Assembly: GCA_902587545.1 (NCBI GenBank)
Contig: CACILL010000001.1
Coordinates: forward strand, 625,391 to 679,916
Direction: 5' to 3'
Length of the DNA stretch: 54,526 nt
DNA from: an uncultured SAR86 cluster bacterium
GTDB lineage: Bacteria; Pseudomonadota; Gammaproteobacteria; Magnimaribacterales; AG-339-G14
Translations under genes and position numbers: made by a program
The notes under the pieces: generated by a model
What the model saw: the letters and a program-made list of their open reading frames with translations, nothing else
Told to the model about the DNA's origin: nothing
Databases searched by the model: none
Shown: one piece after another, positions 17,654-26,171 of the stretch
Position numbering within the stretch: the first letter of the stretch is position 1
Layout of the letters: every line of letters begins with the position of its first letter

Positions 17654-18352
17654 TTAAATTCTTTGTTTTCTGGCTTCAAATAGAATAACAGAACAAGCAT
17701 TGGATACGTTAAGACTTTCTATTTGCTCATTCATGGGAATTCTTATCATTTCGTCTATATCTTTTTTTAGATTTGGTTTTATGCCTTCACCTTCGGACCC
17801 CATTATAATAGCCGTAGGTAAGTTATAGTCACACTCATAATAGTTTTTTTCAGCAGTTCCATCGCAACCAAGAATATTGAAATTTAAAGTTCTAAGATTT
17901 TTTAGTAGATACTTGATGTTGTTAACAATGACAAAAGGTATTATTTCTGAAGCACCTTTGGAAACCTTTCTTACTGTTTCGGTAAGATGACATGCTCTAT
18001 TTTTGCTGACTATTACCGCATCTACATTTGCAGCTAAAGCAGTTCTTAATATGGAACCTACATTTTGTGGATCCATAACATGATCCAAAATCAGTAGAAG
18101 TGAATTCTCTTTTTGATTAATCAACTTTTCTAAAAAATTAATATCTTTTATTTGCGATGGTTTGAAAGTAGCTGATAGTTTTTTATCTGTATTAAAAGAG
18201 ATAGGTAAATCTTTTTCCTCTGCAAGTGAAATCAATTCTAAAGTTTTTTTATTATTTTTATCTTTTGGAACAGAAAGCTCCTCAATATTTTGAGGTAGGT
18301 TATCAAGTAAAGTTTTGATAAAGTTTTGATCAATAGTTTCCAACTTTTTCAT
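17654..18352 (-). CDS. rlmB: 23S rRNA 2'-O-methyltransferase, TrmH/RlmB family
   Basis: A 232-residue SPOUT (knotted) methyltransferase. In E. coli RlmB methylates the 2'-OH of G2251 in 23S rRNA. Motif 1 is DHVMDPQNVGSILRTA, and motifs 2 and 3 are IIMGSEGEGI and IPMNEQIESLNVSNA. A short N-terminal substrate domain (about 1-75) is present. It follows rnr after 2 bases, the rnr-rlmB pairing known from E. coli. Assignment to RlmB rather than another TrmH-type enzyme rests on this pairing and on length. Confidence 0.9.
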   Translation of the reverse strand: MKKLETIDQNFIKTLLDNLPQNIEELSVPKDKNNKKTLELISLAEEKDLPISFNTDKKLSATFKPSQIKDINFLEKLINQKENSLLLILDHVMDPQNVGSILRTALAANVDAVIVSKNRACHLTETVRKVSKGASEIIPFVIVNNIKYLLKNLRTLNFNILGCDGTAEKNYYECDYNLPTAIIMGSEGEGIKPNLKKDIDEMIRIPMNEQIESLNVSNACSVILFEARKQRI

Positions 18353-18354
18353 AT

Positions 18355-20235
18355 CTAATTAATAACTTTCAAATCAATCCTTTTTCTAGAAGTTTCCACA
18401 GATTTTATTTTAATTTTAAATTTATCGCCCAACGCATAAATATTATTTTTATTTGCTGAAGTAAGAGAATGAGCTGTCGCATCATGAACATAATAAGGTG
18501 ATCTTTTAAGATTTTTTATATGACAAAACCCCTCAATATTAAGTCCATCGATGTGCATAAATACGCCAAATTCCAATACCGCCACAACTTCTCCATAAAA
18601 TTCTTTTCCGATGTGTTGTTCGGCACACTTACAACTTAGATATTTAGATGATTCCCTTACGATTTTCTCTGCTTCTCTATCTTTATCACTACAAATTGTA
18701 GCAATTCCATCTATTTCATCTTGAGAATAAGAGCTTCCTTTTTTTTCAATAATCGACTTAATGACTCTATGCGTTACCAGATCCGAATACCTTCTTATTG
18801 GAGATGTAAAATGACAGTATTCTTCGAGTCCAAGAGCAAAATGGTTACTTTCTTTTCCTGAATAGACAGCAAGCTTCATACTTCTTAAGATCTGATATAT
18901 CAAAGAAAAGGATTTTTCTTTTTGTTTGATCTCTTTTAGCCAAGCGTTGAGTTTCTTTCTAGGATTAGATTCAGTCATGCCTTTACGAAGACCTCTCGCT
19001 TTTAGAAATTCTTTAAGCTTTTCCAATTCATTGTAATCCGGATTATCGTGGTGTCGGAATGGGATAGGTTTTTTAATTTTTTTGGTTAATTTTGCTGCAC
19101 AAATATTTGCCAGAATCATAGATTCTTCTATGACTTCGTTTGCTAATAGATGATTTATCGATTTGAACTTAATTATTTTGTTATCTTTGCCAACAGGTCT
19201 GTATTCAGGAAGATAAAAATCTATTGCTTTTCTTTCTTCTCTTATTTTTCTTCTCAAAGCATGAATTTTTTTTAGAGCATTTAAATTAGAGACAATATCA
19301 TCTGAAAGAGCGGTTTGACCTTTTTGATAAAATTTTTCAACCTCATCATAGGTGAGACGATTCTTAGAACAGATTACAGAATTGAAAAATTCATAGGATT
19401 TTATTTCTCCTTCTCCATCAAGATATATTTCACAAGTTAAAACCAACTTATCCTCATTAGGCCTCAACGAACAAAGTTTATTTGATATAAGTTCTGGCAG
19501 CATAGGGATAACTTTTTTTTCAAAATAAACCGATGTGGCTCTGGACAAAGCTTCTTTATCTAGCGAAGAATCTTGAAGTACATATTCGGAAACGTCTGCT
19601 ATTGCTACATATAAAAGATAGCCATCAGAACTTTCTTCAGCATACACAGCATCATCAAAATCCTTAGCATTGCTTCCATCAATGGTTACAAAATTTAAAC
19701 TTCTCAGATCTTTTCTGGAGTCGATATCCTGTGCTGAAATATCTCTTTTGATCTTGTTGCATTCATTAATAATGGATTTGGACCATTCGGTAGAAAGCTC
19801 GGTTCCATTGGTAGCAAAAATAAATGCCTCCTCAAATACATCATTGCTTTTTAAGGTTTTAATAGGCTTTGCTTTGGGTTTGTACTTTAGAGACGGTTGA
19901 GATGTTATTCTTACTTCACAAATGTCATTTGATTTAAAATTCTTCAAATTCTTACCCTCTAACAGGATATCGAGATGAAAACTTTTGTCTAAACTGGTTA
20001 GAAAAGTCTTGCCTTTATACTTCTTTATAATGCCCGTAAGCTCACTGGTATTCCTCTTCAAAACTTCCTTAATTTTTGCCTTGCTCCCAGGCATTTTTTG
20101 ACAGACAACTTCATCTCCTGGAAAAACTTTGAACATTTCTCTATTTGATAAAGTCAGAAATTCATCCTCTGAATACTTTACCCTCCCTTTGCCCGATTTA
20201 TTTAAAAATACTTTGGCTTTGAAATTTTCTTTCAT
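18355..20235 (-). CDS. rnr: Ribonuclease R, short form
   Basis: A 626-residue 3'-5' exoribonuclease of the RNase II/R family that degrades structured RNA. N-terminal OB/cold-shock segments (about 1-125) lead to the RNB domain, where VTIDGSNAKDFDDAVY keeps the four metal-binding Asp (186, 192, 194, 195). A C-terminal S1 domain (about 545-620, FYGEVVAVLEFGVFMHIDG) ends almost at the stop. E. coli RNase R (813) also has an N-terminal helix-turn-helix and a long Lys-rich tail; both are missing. RNase II is an alternative by length (644), but the rnr-rlmB neighbourhood supports RNase R. It heads the operon, with a -10 box placed for a leaderless mRNA. Confidence 0.9.
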   Translation of the reverse strand: MKENFKAKVFLNKSGKGRVKYSEDEFLTLSNREMFKVFPGDEVVCQKMPGSKAKIKEVLKRNTSELTGIIKKYKGKTFLTSLDKSFHLDILLEGKNLKNFKSNDICEVRITSQPSLKYKPKAKPIKTLKSNDVFEEAFIFATNGTELSTEWSKSIINECNKIKRDISAQDIDSRKDLRSLNFVTIDGSNAKDFDDAVYAEESSDGYLLYVAIADVSEYVLQDSSLDKEALSRATSVYFEKKVIPMLPELISNKLCSLRPNEDKLVLTCEIYLDGEGEIKSYEFFNSVICSKNRLTYDEVEKFYQKGQTALSDDIVSNLNALKKIHALRRKIREERKAIDFYLPEYRPVGKDNKIIKFKSINHLLANEVIEESMILANICAAKLTKKIKKPIPFRHHDNPDYNELEKLKEFLKARGLRKGMTESNPRKKLNAWLKEIKQKEKSFSLIYQILRSMKLAVYSGKESNHFALGLEEYCHFTSPIRRYSDLVTHRVIKSIIEKKGSSYSQDEIDGIATICSDKDREAEKIVRESSKYLSCKCAEQHIGKEFYGEVVAVLEFGVFMHIDGLNIEGFCHIKNLKRSPYYVHDATAHSLTSANKNNIYALGDKFKIKIKSVETSRKRIDLKVIN

Positions 20236-20242
20236 TGATTCA

Positions 20243-20248
20243 ATTATA
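20243..20248 (-). promoter_or_regulatory. -10 box of the rnr-rlmB-lpxC-secA-argJ operon, predicting a near-leaderless mRNA
   Basis: A perfect TATAAT on the minus strand ends 7 bases before the rnr ATG at 20235. The predicted start of transcription is about one base before the ATG. There is no SD between them, and no good -35 is visible at 16-18 bases. Confidence 0.5.
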
Positions 20249-20304
20249 CTGCCCTTGATAATCTATAAAGCGATTTAATTTTTAATGTATATTGATAGAA
20301 ATAT

Positions 20305-20781
20305 ATGACCACCCCAGATTTAAGTGATAAGTACCCCCACGTAGATTTTTTGAATTTGCAGTTTAAGAATTTTGGCAAAAAAGGTTTTTTTTCAGGAAAA
20401 ATTGAAACTGTAATTTGCCCTGACGATAATTCAAAAGTTAAGCAAATTCTAGGTGAAGAGGGCGACGGAAAAATTTTGATCGTTGATGGTCAAGGTAGTA
20501 CTAGAGTTGCCTTAATGGGAGACATGATTGCAGAGTCTGCAGAAAAAAATAATTGGCAAGCTGTCATAATAAATGGCTGTGTGAGAGATGTTGAGGCTCT
20601 GTCTAATTTCAAGATTGGAATATTTGCTTTGGGCTCAGTTCCAAAAAAAAGTGAAAAAAAAGATCAAGGCGAAATAGGAATCAATATTAAATTTGGGGGC
20701 ATCTCAATTGAATCTGGAAATTGGGCTTATGCTGATGAAAGCGGGATATTAATTTCCAAAGAACAATTAGATTTAGATTAG
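20305..20781 (+). CDS. rraA: RraA family protein (RNase E activity regulator / HMG aldolase fold)
   Basis: A 158-residue protein, the length of E. coli RraA (161), which binds RNase E and slows mRNA decay. Blocks include TPDLSDKYP, GDGKILIVDGQGS, ALMGDMIAESA and INGCVRDVEAL. The Arg-Asp in NGCVRD is the metal-binding pair used by family members that are 4-hydroxy-4-methyl-2-oxoglutarate aldolases, so an enzymatic role is possible. There is no SD; TATATT at 20288-20293 would give a leader of about 5 bases. It is divergent from rnr and overlaps the end of the glucosidase gene by 4 bases. Confidence 0.9.
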   Translation: MTTPDLSDKYPHVDFLNLQFKNFGKKGFFSGKIETVICPDDNSKVKQILGEEGDGKILIVDGQGSTRVALMGDMIAESAEKNNWQAVIINGCVRDVEALSNFKIGIFALGSVPKKSEKKDQGEIGINIKFGGISIESGNWAYADESGILISKEQLDLD

Positions 20782-23213
20782 ATTTTTATCTCTTCGGTAA
20801 TTGAAATATCTTTTACAGATGTCCCTACATGAATGATGTAATCCCCTTTAGCAATTTCCCATTTAGATTTTTTTACATCCCATTCTGAGAGATCTCTTTT
20901 AGAAACTTTTAAAGTAAATTTCTTAGATTTGTTTTCTGCAACTTTTAACTTTTTAAAATCTACGAGTTTCTTTTTTGGCGTCTCTGCTTTCTCTGCCTTT
21001 CTTTCAAGATAGCACTGCACAGTCTCAAAAGTAGAAAAGTCACCAATATTTTTAAGATTTACTTTAATTTTTATTTCGTGTTTCTTCTTTGTAACAGAAA
21101 CCTTTTTTAATTTAAATTTTGAGTAAGACAAACCGTGACCGAAAGGAAAAAGAGGTTCAATATTTTTCTTGTCGTACCATTTATAACCAATCAATAATTT
21201 TTCTTTATAGTCCATTTGCAAGTTTTTACCCGGATAAGAAGAATATGCTGGCGTATCAGATAGTTTCTTAGGATAAGTTGTAGGGAGCTTGCCACTTGGA
21301 CTTTCTTTACCAAATAATATTTCTGCTAAAGCATTTCCAAATTCTTGTCCTGGAAACCAAGTTTGTAAAATTGCTGGGCATGACTTTATCCAAGGCATGC
21401 TTACAGGAGATCCAGTATTTATGACCAAAACTGTATTTTTATTTGTAGCTAAAATCTTTTTGATAAGAGCATCCTGCTCACCTGGAAGGCTTAAACTTTT
21501 TCTATCATTACCTTCAGTTTCCCAATCTGAATTTGTCCCTACAACCAGAACTACCGCATCAGATTGCTTTGCAACTTTGACTGCTTCTTCAAGCAAATTT
21601 TTTGGATCGGGCGGTCTGCAGCCAAACTGTATGGCTGGAAATCTTCCTTCAAATTCATACTCAACTTCTACTAGATATTCTCTTCCCTTTAAAAGTTTTA
21701 TTTTGTTTCTCTTTGGAGCACATGCAAAACCAAAAAAAGCTTCTCCTTTTTTTTGAGATGACCAATTATCAACTAACTCCTTACCGTTGATTTTGATTCT
21801 GGATAAACCAATACTAAAAACCTCAAACTCAAATTCTCCTGAAATCTTTGGTTTATATGTAGTAGAAAATTTAACAGATAATTCAGGCCTTTCCTTTTCA
21901 TCCAAAAACTCTCTTGCAAATCCTTGCAAGGCCCAAAATCTATTTCCACTTAAAACTTGTTTTGCTACTGCTTCTCCATCAAAAGTTTTTCCTCGAAAAA
22001 ACTCAACTTCAAATCCATTTTCTTTTTTTCCAGGAACGTAAGAGCTTTCTTTTTCTAAAGCAGGGAGATATTTATCAACATGACAACCTTTTGCATAATT
22101 TATTTTTACTTTTTCTTCCTTTAAGAATTTTGAAATTCCCTCAAAAGGATGAACTTCATAATGAGGTTTCAAACCCGCACTTCCGCCACCGATAATTTGA
22201 CTGTCTTTAACGTTTGGACCGATAAGAGCAATTTTAGAAATTTTAGTTTTATCAAAAGGTAGTACTTCTTCATTCTTTAAAAGAACCATACCTTCGATAG
22301 CGGTTTTTTTAATAAGTTCGCGATGTGACTTTTTATCAATGCTTTTCTCTGCAACTCTTTTTTTGTTGAACCTATTGGTGAATTTTGCAACGTTAAGGAT
22401 TCTCTTTACTTTCTCGTTAATCGTTTCTTCTTCAACAAATCCATTTTTAACCGCATCGATTAGGTTTCCCCCCCAAGTTTTCGCTGGCCCAGGCATTTCT
22501 AAATCTAACCCACCATTGGCATTTTCCACAGTTTCTAATGCAGCTCCCCAGTCGCTTACAACATAGCCATTAAATTTCCATTCTTTTTTCAAAATTTGAT
22601 TTATTAATTCATCGTGAGAACTGCAATAAATATTATTTACTTTGTTATAGGCCGACATTACAACTTTAGCTTTGGCTTTCTTTATTCCCATTTCAAAAGG
22701 ATATAAATAAAGTTCTCTTAATGTTTTTTCATCTATGTTGGAACTAACAAGATGTCTTTCAAATTCCGTATCGTTTCCAGCAAAATGCTTCAAACAAGCA
22801 GCAACCCCTTCACTTTGAACGCCTGAGACATAAGAGCAGGCAATTTTTGAAGTTAAAACAGGATCTTCTGAATAACACTCAAAATGTCGACCCCCAAGCG
22901 GGTGACGATGTAAATTTATATTGGGAGCTAGAAGAACATCAACATCTTTATATAAGGCTTCCTCACCAGTAGCCGAACCAATTTTTTTAATTAGTTTTTC
23001 ATTCCAAGTTGCTCCCAAAAGAATAGGGCTAGGAAAACAAGCTGAGGTTTGAGGAGTTCTGGAGTCTCCTCTTACTCCGTTTGGACCATCGGACATTTTG
23101 ATTTTTGGTATTCCATATTTTTTAATATCCGGGGTATGCCAGTTATCAAAACCTGATAACAAAGAAACTTTTTCTTCAAGAGATAGTTTGGAAATTATTT
23201 TTTTTAATTTCAT
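20778..23213 (-). CDS. Beta-glucosidase, glycoside hydrolase family 3 with PA14 insertion
   Basis: An 811-residue glycosidase. The N-terminal TIM barrel (about 1-290) has KHFAGNDTEFER and the nucleophile Asp221 in VVSDWGAA. An alpha/beta sandwich begins near 310 (KTAIEGMVLLKNEEVLP) and is interrupted by a PA14 module (about 385-540, with EVEFFRGKTFDGEAV) often linked to sugar binding. It resumes at VVLVVGTNSDWETEGNDR, and a fibronectin-III-like domain closes the protein. There is no signal peptide, so it is probably cytoplasmic and acts on imported oligosaccharides. A TATACT box gives a leader of about 6 bases without SD. Linkage specificity cannot be told. Confidence 0.95.
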   Translation of the reverse strand: MKLKKIISKLSLEEKVSLLSGFDNWHTPDIKKYGIPKIKMSDGPNGVRGDSRTPQTSACFPSPILLGATWNEKLIKKIGSATGEEALYKDVDVLLAPNINLHRHPLGGRHFECYSEDPVLTSKIACSYVSGVQSEGVAACLKHFAGNDTEFERHLVSSNIDEKTLRELYLYPFEMGIKKAKAKVVMSAYNKVNNIYCSSHDELINQILKKEWKFNGYVVSDWGAALETVENANGGLDLEMPGPAKTWGGNLIDAVKNGFVEEETINEKVKRILNVAKFTNRFNKKRVAEKSIDKKSHRELIKKTAIEGMVLLKNEEVLPFDKTKISKIALIGPNVKDSQIIGGGSAGLKPHYEVHPFEGISKFLKEEKVKINYAKGCHVDKYLPALEKESSYVPGKKENGFEVEFFRGKTFDGEAVAKQVLSGNRFWALQGFAREFLDEKERPELSVKFSTTYKPKISGEFEFEVFSIGLSRIKINGKELVDNWSSQKKGEAFFGFACAPKRNKIKLLKGREYLVEVEYEFEGRFPAIQFGCRPPDPKNLLEEAVKVAKQSDAVVLVVGTNSDWETEGNDRKSLSLPGEQDALIKKILATNKNTVLVINTGSPVSMPWIKSCPAILQTWFPGQEFGNALAEILFGKESPSGKLPTTYPKKLSDTPAYSSYPGKNLQMDYKEKLLIGYKWYDKKNIEPLFPFGHGLSYSKFKLKKVSVTKKKHEIKIKVNLKNIGDFSTFETVQCYLERKAEKAETPKKKLVDFKKLKVAENKSKKFTLKVSKRDLSEWDVKKSKWEIAKGDYIIHVGTSVKDISITEEIKI

Positions 23214-23225
23214 AACAGACTAAAG

Positions 23226-23233
23226 AGTATACT
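23226..23233. promoter_or_regulatory. Palindromic -10 box shared by two divergent genes
   Basis: AGTATACT is a perfect palindrome, so TATACT is present on both strands (plus 23228-23233, minus 23231-23226). On the minus strand it would start transcription about 6 bases before the glucosidase ATG (23213). On the plus strand it would start about 15 bases before ATG 23255. No strong -35 is seen on either side. Confidence 0.45.
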
Positions 23234-23254
23234 TTGTAAAATTGCTTTTTGAGA

Positions 23255-23614
23255 ATGCCTTTTTTTATTGTTTTATTTTTTTACATCACAATTTCTATCT
23301 ATCAGATCAGCGCCGTCACAGACGCTTTAAAACTTATCTTTATGGTTCAAAGCACCTTTCTGGAGGGTGTTTTATTTATCATCTCTCTCTTTCTTACCTT
23401 TACTCCTTTTCTAGGTCCAATTTTAGGAATCATAGGAGCAACATTTGTCTGGGAGTGGAATATTTTATTTTCCGCCTTACTTTTTTTCTGGCCATATCTC
23501 ATAGGATTTTTATTTTTTTTCTTAAGAAATAAAAGTTCAAAAAAAAAGAATACAAAAAACCAAACTTCAGATATAGAAGACGCTCAAATACTCGAAGAAG
23601 AGAAATTTAAATAA
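23255..23614 (+). CDS. Small membrane protein of unknown function
   Basis: A 119-residue protein with a hydrophobic N-terminal segment (about 3-17) and two or three further membrane segments (about 30-90, including FTPFLGPILGIIGATFVWEWN). A basic, polar cytoplasmic tail rich in Lys, Asn and Glu follows (SSKKKNTKNQ onward). I do not recognise a family. ATG 23255 is preferred over the in-frame TTG two codons upstream. The stop lies 3 bases before the encoded CCA end of the opposite-strand tRNA-Thr. The well-ordered hydrophobic pattern and lack of overlap support a real gene. Confidence 0.7.
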   Translation: MPFFIVLFFYITISIYQISAVTDALKLIFMVQSTFLEGVLFIISLFLTFTPFLGPILGIIGATFVWEWNILFSALLFFWPYLIGFLFFFLRNKSSKKKNTKNQTSDIEDAQILEEEKFK

Positions 23615-23617
23615 TAT

Positions 23618-23693
23618 TGGAGCTGGCGATTGGATTCGAACCAACGACCGCCTGATTACAAATCAGGAGCTCTACCAACTGAGCTACGCCAGC
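23618..23693 (-). tRNA. tRNA-Thr (anticodon TGT), CCA encoded
   Basis: 76 bases on the minus strand. The acceptor stem GCTGGCG/CGCCAGC is fully paired, with discriminator T and CCA encoded at 23620-23618. The anticodon TGT (23660-23658) is in a loop between CCTGA and TCAGG. It lies 44 bases downstream of birA on the same strand and may be co-transcribed with it. Confidence 0.96.
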
Positions 23694-23737
23694 AAATCAG
23701 ATGAAGATGATATATTAATTAAAAAATAAATTGCAGA

Positions 23738-24526
23738 TTAATTTATATTTATCGAAACCTCTCCAGAAGATATTTTTTTTGTTGTATTACCTATTCTGAC
23801 ATTTAGAGATCCATCGGAATTTACATCTAGAGCAGTGCCTTCTTTATTAATTAAATTTGAGAGAAAAACTTTTTTGTCTTTCAAAAAATTCAATCTATTG
23901 AAATCTTTTACGAAATCATCAAAACCTTTTTTTTCAAAATTTAGTTTTGATAGTAAGACTTCGTTTGCTATCTCAGATATTATTTCGTTTCTATCAATTT
24001 CGATATTCTCAAATTCCAATTTAAGAGAAGTCCAATCTCTGTCAATTTCTGTATTATTTTTCATAAAAATATTTAGGCCAATTCCCACAACAATTAAATT
24101 TTTCCTATCCCTTGTATAAGTCTCTATTAAGATTCCCCCAATTTTCTTTTTATTCAAGTAAATATCGTTAGGCCATTTAATTTCAGTAAAAATATTTTGC
24201 CTTAATAGAACATTGTGTACTGCAAGAGCTGATACCAAACTAAATGAGCTGAAATTTTCCAATTCTTGGTTGGTAGAAAAACTCAGAGACATGTAGATAT
24301 TTTCATACTTGGGGCTTTGCCATTTTTTCAAATTTCTTCCCCTTCCTTTTGTTTGGCTTTCAGCTACACACAGACAATATTCACTTGGATTTGCAAACTC
24401 AATAAGATAATCGTTAGTTGATTCTAGTTCTTCATATAGCGATAGATGCCACACAAAATCATTGTTTTTTTTAAGAAAATTAAAGATTTTTTCTTCTTTT
24501 AATGTATTTTGTTTGACATCTTTCAT
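23738..24526 (-). CDS. birA: Biotin--protein ligase (BirA) without DNA-binding domain
   Basis: A 262-residue enzyme that makes biotinyl-AMP and attaches biotin to carrier proteins such as AccB. The biotin-binding loop is GRGRNLKKW (61-69), with KWPNDIY (118-124) and KKIGGILIE. A C-terminal SH3-like domain follows (about 215-262). E. coli BirA (321) has an N-terminal helix-turn-helix that represses bio genes. The roughly 25 residues before the catalytic domain here are too few for one, so this is a non-regulatory type. Its first codons overlap the promoter of tRNA-Tyr on the other strand. birA near tRNAs and tuf is a conserved gammaproteobacterial context. Confidence 0.94.
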   Translation of the reverse strand: MKDVKQNTLKEEKIFNFLKKNNDFVWHLSLYEELESTNDYLIEFANPSEYCLCVAESQTKGRGRNLKKWQSPKYENIYMSLSFSTNQELENFSSFSLVSALAVHNVLLRQNIFTEIKWPNDIYLNKKKIGGILIETYTRDRKNLIVVGIGLNIFMKNNTEIDRDWTSLKLEFENIEIDRNEIISEIANEVLLSKLNFEKKGFDDFVKDFNRLNFLKDKKVFLSNLINKEGTALDVNSDGSLNVRIGNTTKKISSGEVSININ

Positions 24527-24541
24527 GTGTACTCAGAGAAT
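24513..24541 (+). promoter_or_regulatory. Sigma70 promoter for tRNA-Tyr
   Basis: A perfect -35 TTGACA (24513-24518), a 17-base spacer and GAGAAT (24536-24541, 4 of 6) lie before tRNA-Tyr. The -35 lies inside the first codons of birA on the opposite strand. It may also serve tRNA-Thr(GGT) and tuf downstream. Confidence 0.6.
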
Positions 24542-24554
24542 ACACAACTCTATA

Positions 24555-24638
24555 GGAGGGGTTGGGGAGCGGTCAAACCCATCTGACTGTAAATCAGACG
24601 CTTCGGCTTCGCAGGTTCGAATCCTGCCCCCTCCACCA
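24555..24638 (+). tRNA. tRNA-Tyr (anticodon GTA), CCA encoded
   Basis: 84 bases, class II with a long variable arm (about 24599-24611). The acceptor stem GGAGGGG pairs with CCCCTCC, discriminator A, CCA 24636-24638. The anticodon GTA is at 24589-24591, in the loop CTGTAAA flanked by TCTGA/TCAGA. Confidence 0.97.
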
Positions 24639-24733
24639 AAAGTGTTGCATTTAAAGCAAAATTTAAGTATAAAGCCGTTCGGAGCAACGGGTGTTGAGAG
24701 TTATTTTTTTATCTAATTTTCTTATCCGTCTCC

Positions 24734-24739
24734 TATGAT
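24734..24739 (+). promoter_or_regulatory. Possible -10 box for tRNA-Thr(GGT) and tuf
   Basis: TATGAT (5 of 6) ends 12 bases before the tRNA-Thr 5' end. No acceptable -35 is visible at 16-18 bases. Read-through from the tRNA-Tyr promoter is an alternative. Confidence 0.25.
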
Positions 24740-24751
24740 TTTAAAGGAATT

Positions 24752-24827
<76 letters not shown>

Positions 24828-24858
24828 TTAAATATAGTTTTTAAAAGAGGAATAAAAA

Positions 24859-26052
24859 ATGGCTAAAGAAAAATTCGAAAGAACCAAACCGCATTTAAAC
24901 GTGGGGACTATTGGTCACGTAGACCATGGTAAGACGACTTTAACTGCTGCTTTAACTAAAGTGTGTGCCGAAGCTCAAGGTACTGGTGAAGCAATTGCTT
25001 TTGATGGTATCGATAATGCCCCTGAAGAAAGAGAAAGAGGAATCACGATTGCGACTTCTCACGTAGAGTACGATTCTTCTGCAAGACATTATGCTCATGT
25101 AGATTGTCCAGGACACGCTGACTATATTAAGAATATGATTACAGGTGCTGCACAAATGGACGGAGCTATTCTTGTGGTCAACTGTGCCGATGGTCCTATG
25201 CCTCAAACTAGAGAGCACATTCTTCTTGCTAGACAAGTGGGCGTTCCTTACATTGTCGTTTACCTTAATAAAGCTGATCAAGTTGATGATGCTGAACTTA
25301 TTGAGCTCGTTGAAGTAGAGGTCAGAGATTTATTGAACGAATATGAATTTCCTGGAGATGACACTCCTATAATTATAGGTTCAGCTCTCAAAGCTTTAGA
25401 AGGAGAAGATTCAGAACATGGAGTTCAATCTGTACAAAAGCTTGTTGAAGCACTTGACTCTTATATTCCAGAGCCAACCAGAGAAACTGATAAGCCTTTC
25501 CTAATGCCAATTGAAGATATCTTTTCTATTCAGGGAAGGGGAACAGTTGTTACAGGAAGAATTGAGAGAGGAGAAGTTAAAGTTAATGACGAAATGGAAA
25601 TTGTTGGTATTAAGGATACTGAGAAAACCGTTTGTACAGGAGTTGAAATGTTTAGAAAGCTTTTGGATGAAGGAAAAGCTGGAGAAAACGTTGGAGTTCT
25701 TTTAAGAGGAACTAAAAGAGAAGATGTGGAAAGAGGACAAGTTCTGTCTGCACCTGGCTCGATTACTCCTCATACAAAATTCGAAGCTCAAGTATATGTT
25801 CTTAGTAAAGAAGAGGGAGGAAGACATACTCCTTTCTTTAAAGGGTACAGACCCCAATTTTATGTGAGAACTACTGATGTAACTGGTGAAGTAACACTTC
25901 CTGATGGTGTAGAAATGGTTATGCCAGGAGATGACGTTGCAGTAACTGTAGAGCTTATTTCTCCAGTAGCAATGGAAGATGGTATGAAGTTCGCTATCCG
26001 TGAAGGTGGAAGAACTGTTGGTGCCGGAGTAGTTTCTAAAATTATTCAATAG
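24859..26052 (+). CDS. tuf: Elongation factor Tu
   Basis: A 397-residue GTPase that delivers aminoacyl-tRNA to the ribosome. G1 is GHVDHGKT, G2 [13 protein letters not shown]3 DCPGHADY and G4 LNKAD (E. coli has NKCD). Domains 2 and 3 follow with [13 protein letters not shown] and the C-terminal barrel. AGAGGA gives an SD 7 bases before ATG. Its tRNA neighbours match E. coli tufB; the second copy (tufA) expected between fusA and rpsJ is absent here. The stop codon TAG (26050-26052) shares its last two bases with the mature 5' end of tRNA-Trp. Confidence 0.99.
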   Translation: MAKEKFERTKPHLNVGTIGHVDHGKTTLTAALTKVCAEAQGTGEAIAFDGIDNAPEERERGITIATSHVEYDSSARHYAHVDCPGHADYIKNMITGAAQMDGAILVVNCADGPMPQTREHILLARQVGVPYIVVYLNKADQVDDAELIELVEVEVRDLLNEYEFPGDDTPIIIGSALKALEGEDSEHGVQSVQKLVEALDSYIPEPTRETDKPFLMPIEDIFSIQGRGTVVTGRIERGEVKVNDEMEIVGIKDTEKTVCTGVEMFRKLLDEGKAGENVGVLLRGTKREDVERGQVLSAPGSITPHTKFEAQVYVLSKEEGGRHTPFFKGYRPQFYVRTTDVTGEVTLPDGVEMVMPGDDVAVTVELISPVAMEDGMKFAIREGGRTVGAGVVSKIIQ

Positions 26053-26126
26053 GCCAGTAGCTCAATTGGTAGAGCGGCGGTCTCCAAAACCGCAGGTTGG
26101 GGGTTCAATTCCCTCCTGGCCTGCCA
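26051..26126 (+). tRNA. tRNA-Trp (anticodon CCA), CCA end encoded, overlapping the tuf stop codon
   Basis: 76 bases. The acceptor stem AGGCCAG pairs with CTGGCCT (26116-26122); A1-U72 and G73 match the usual tRNA-Trp identity. The anticodon CCA (26084-26086) is in loop CTCCAAA between GCGGT and ACCGC. Bases 1-2 of the tRNA are bases 2-3 of the tuf stop codon. It must come from the tuf transcript or from a promoter inside tuf. Confidence 0.97.
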
Positions 26127-26171
26127 GAAAGAGAAGCCCTCTTTTTAAGAGCATGGCACGAGTGGAGCTAG

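Noticed and set aside
21289-22566. Plus-strand open frames inside the GH3 gene, the longest 155 codons
   Set aside because: They are opposite a fully recognisable GH3 protein and show no domain or SD.
24527-24545. Inverted repeat GTGTA-N9-TACAC as an operator at the birA/tRNA-Tyr boundary
   Set aside because: The arms are only 5 bases, it does not resemble a BirA box, and this BirA lacks a DNA-binding domain.
24675-24710. Hairpin CCGTT/AACGG followed by a T-rich stretch after tRNA-Tyr, as a terminator or tRNA-Gly remnant
   Set aside because: The stem is only 5 bp, the T-run begins about 10 bases later, and nothing resembles a tRNA-Gly cloverleaf.
26128-26146. AAAGAG/CTCTTT hairpin followed by TT after tRNA-Trp, as an attenuator before secE
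   Set aside because: A 6-bp stem of mostly A-T pairs with only two further T bases is too weak to support termination.
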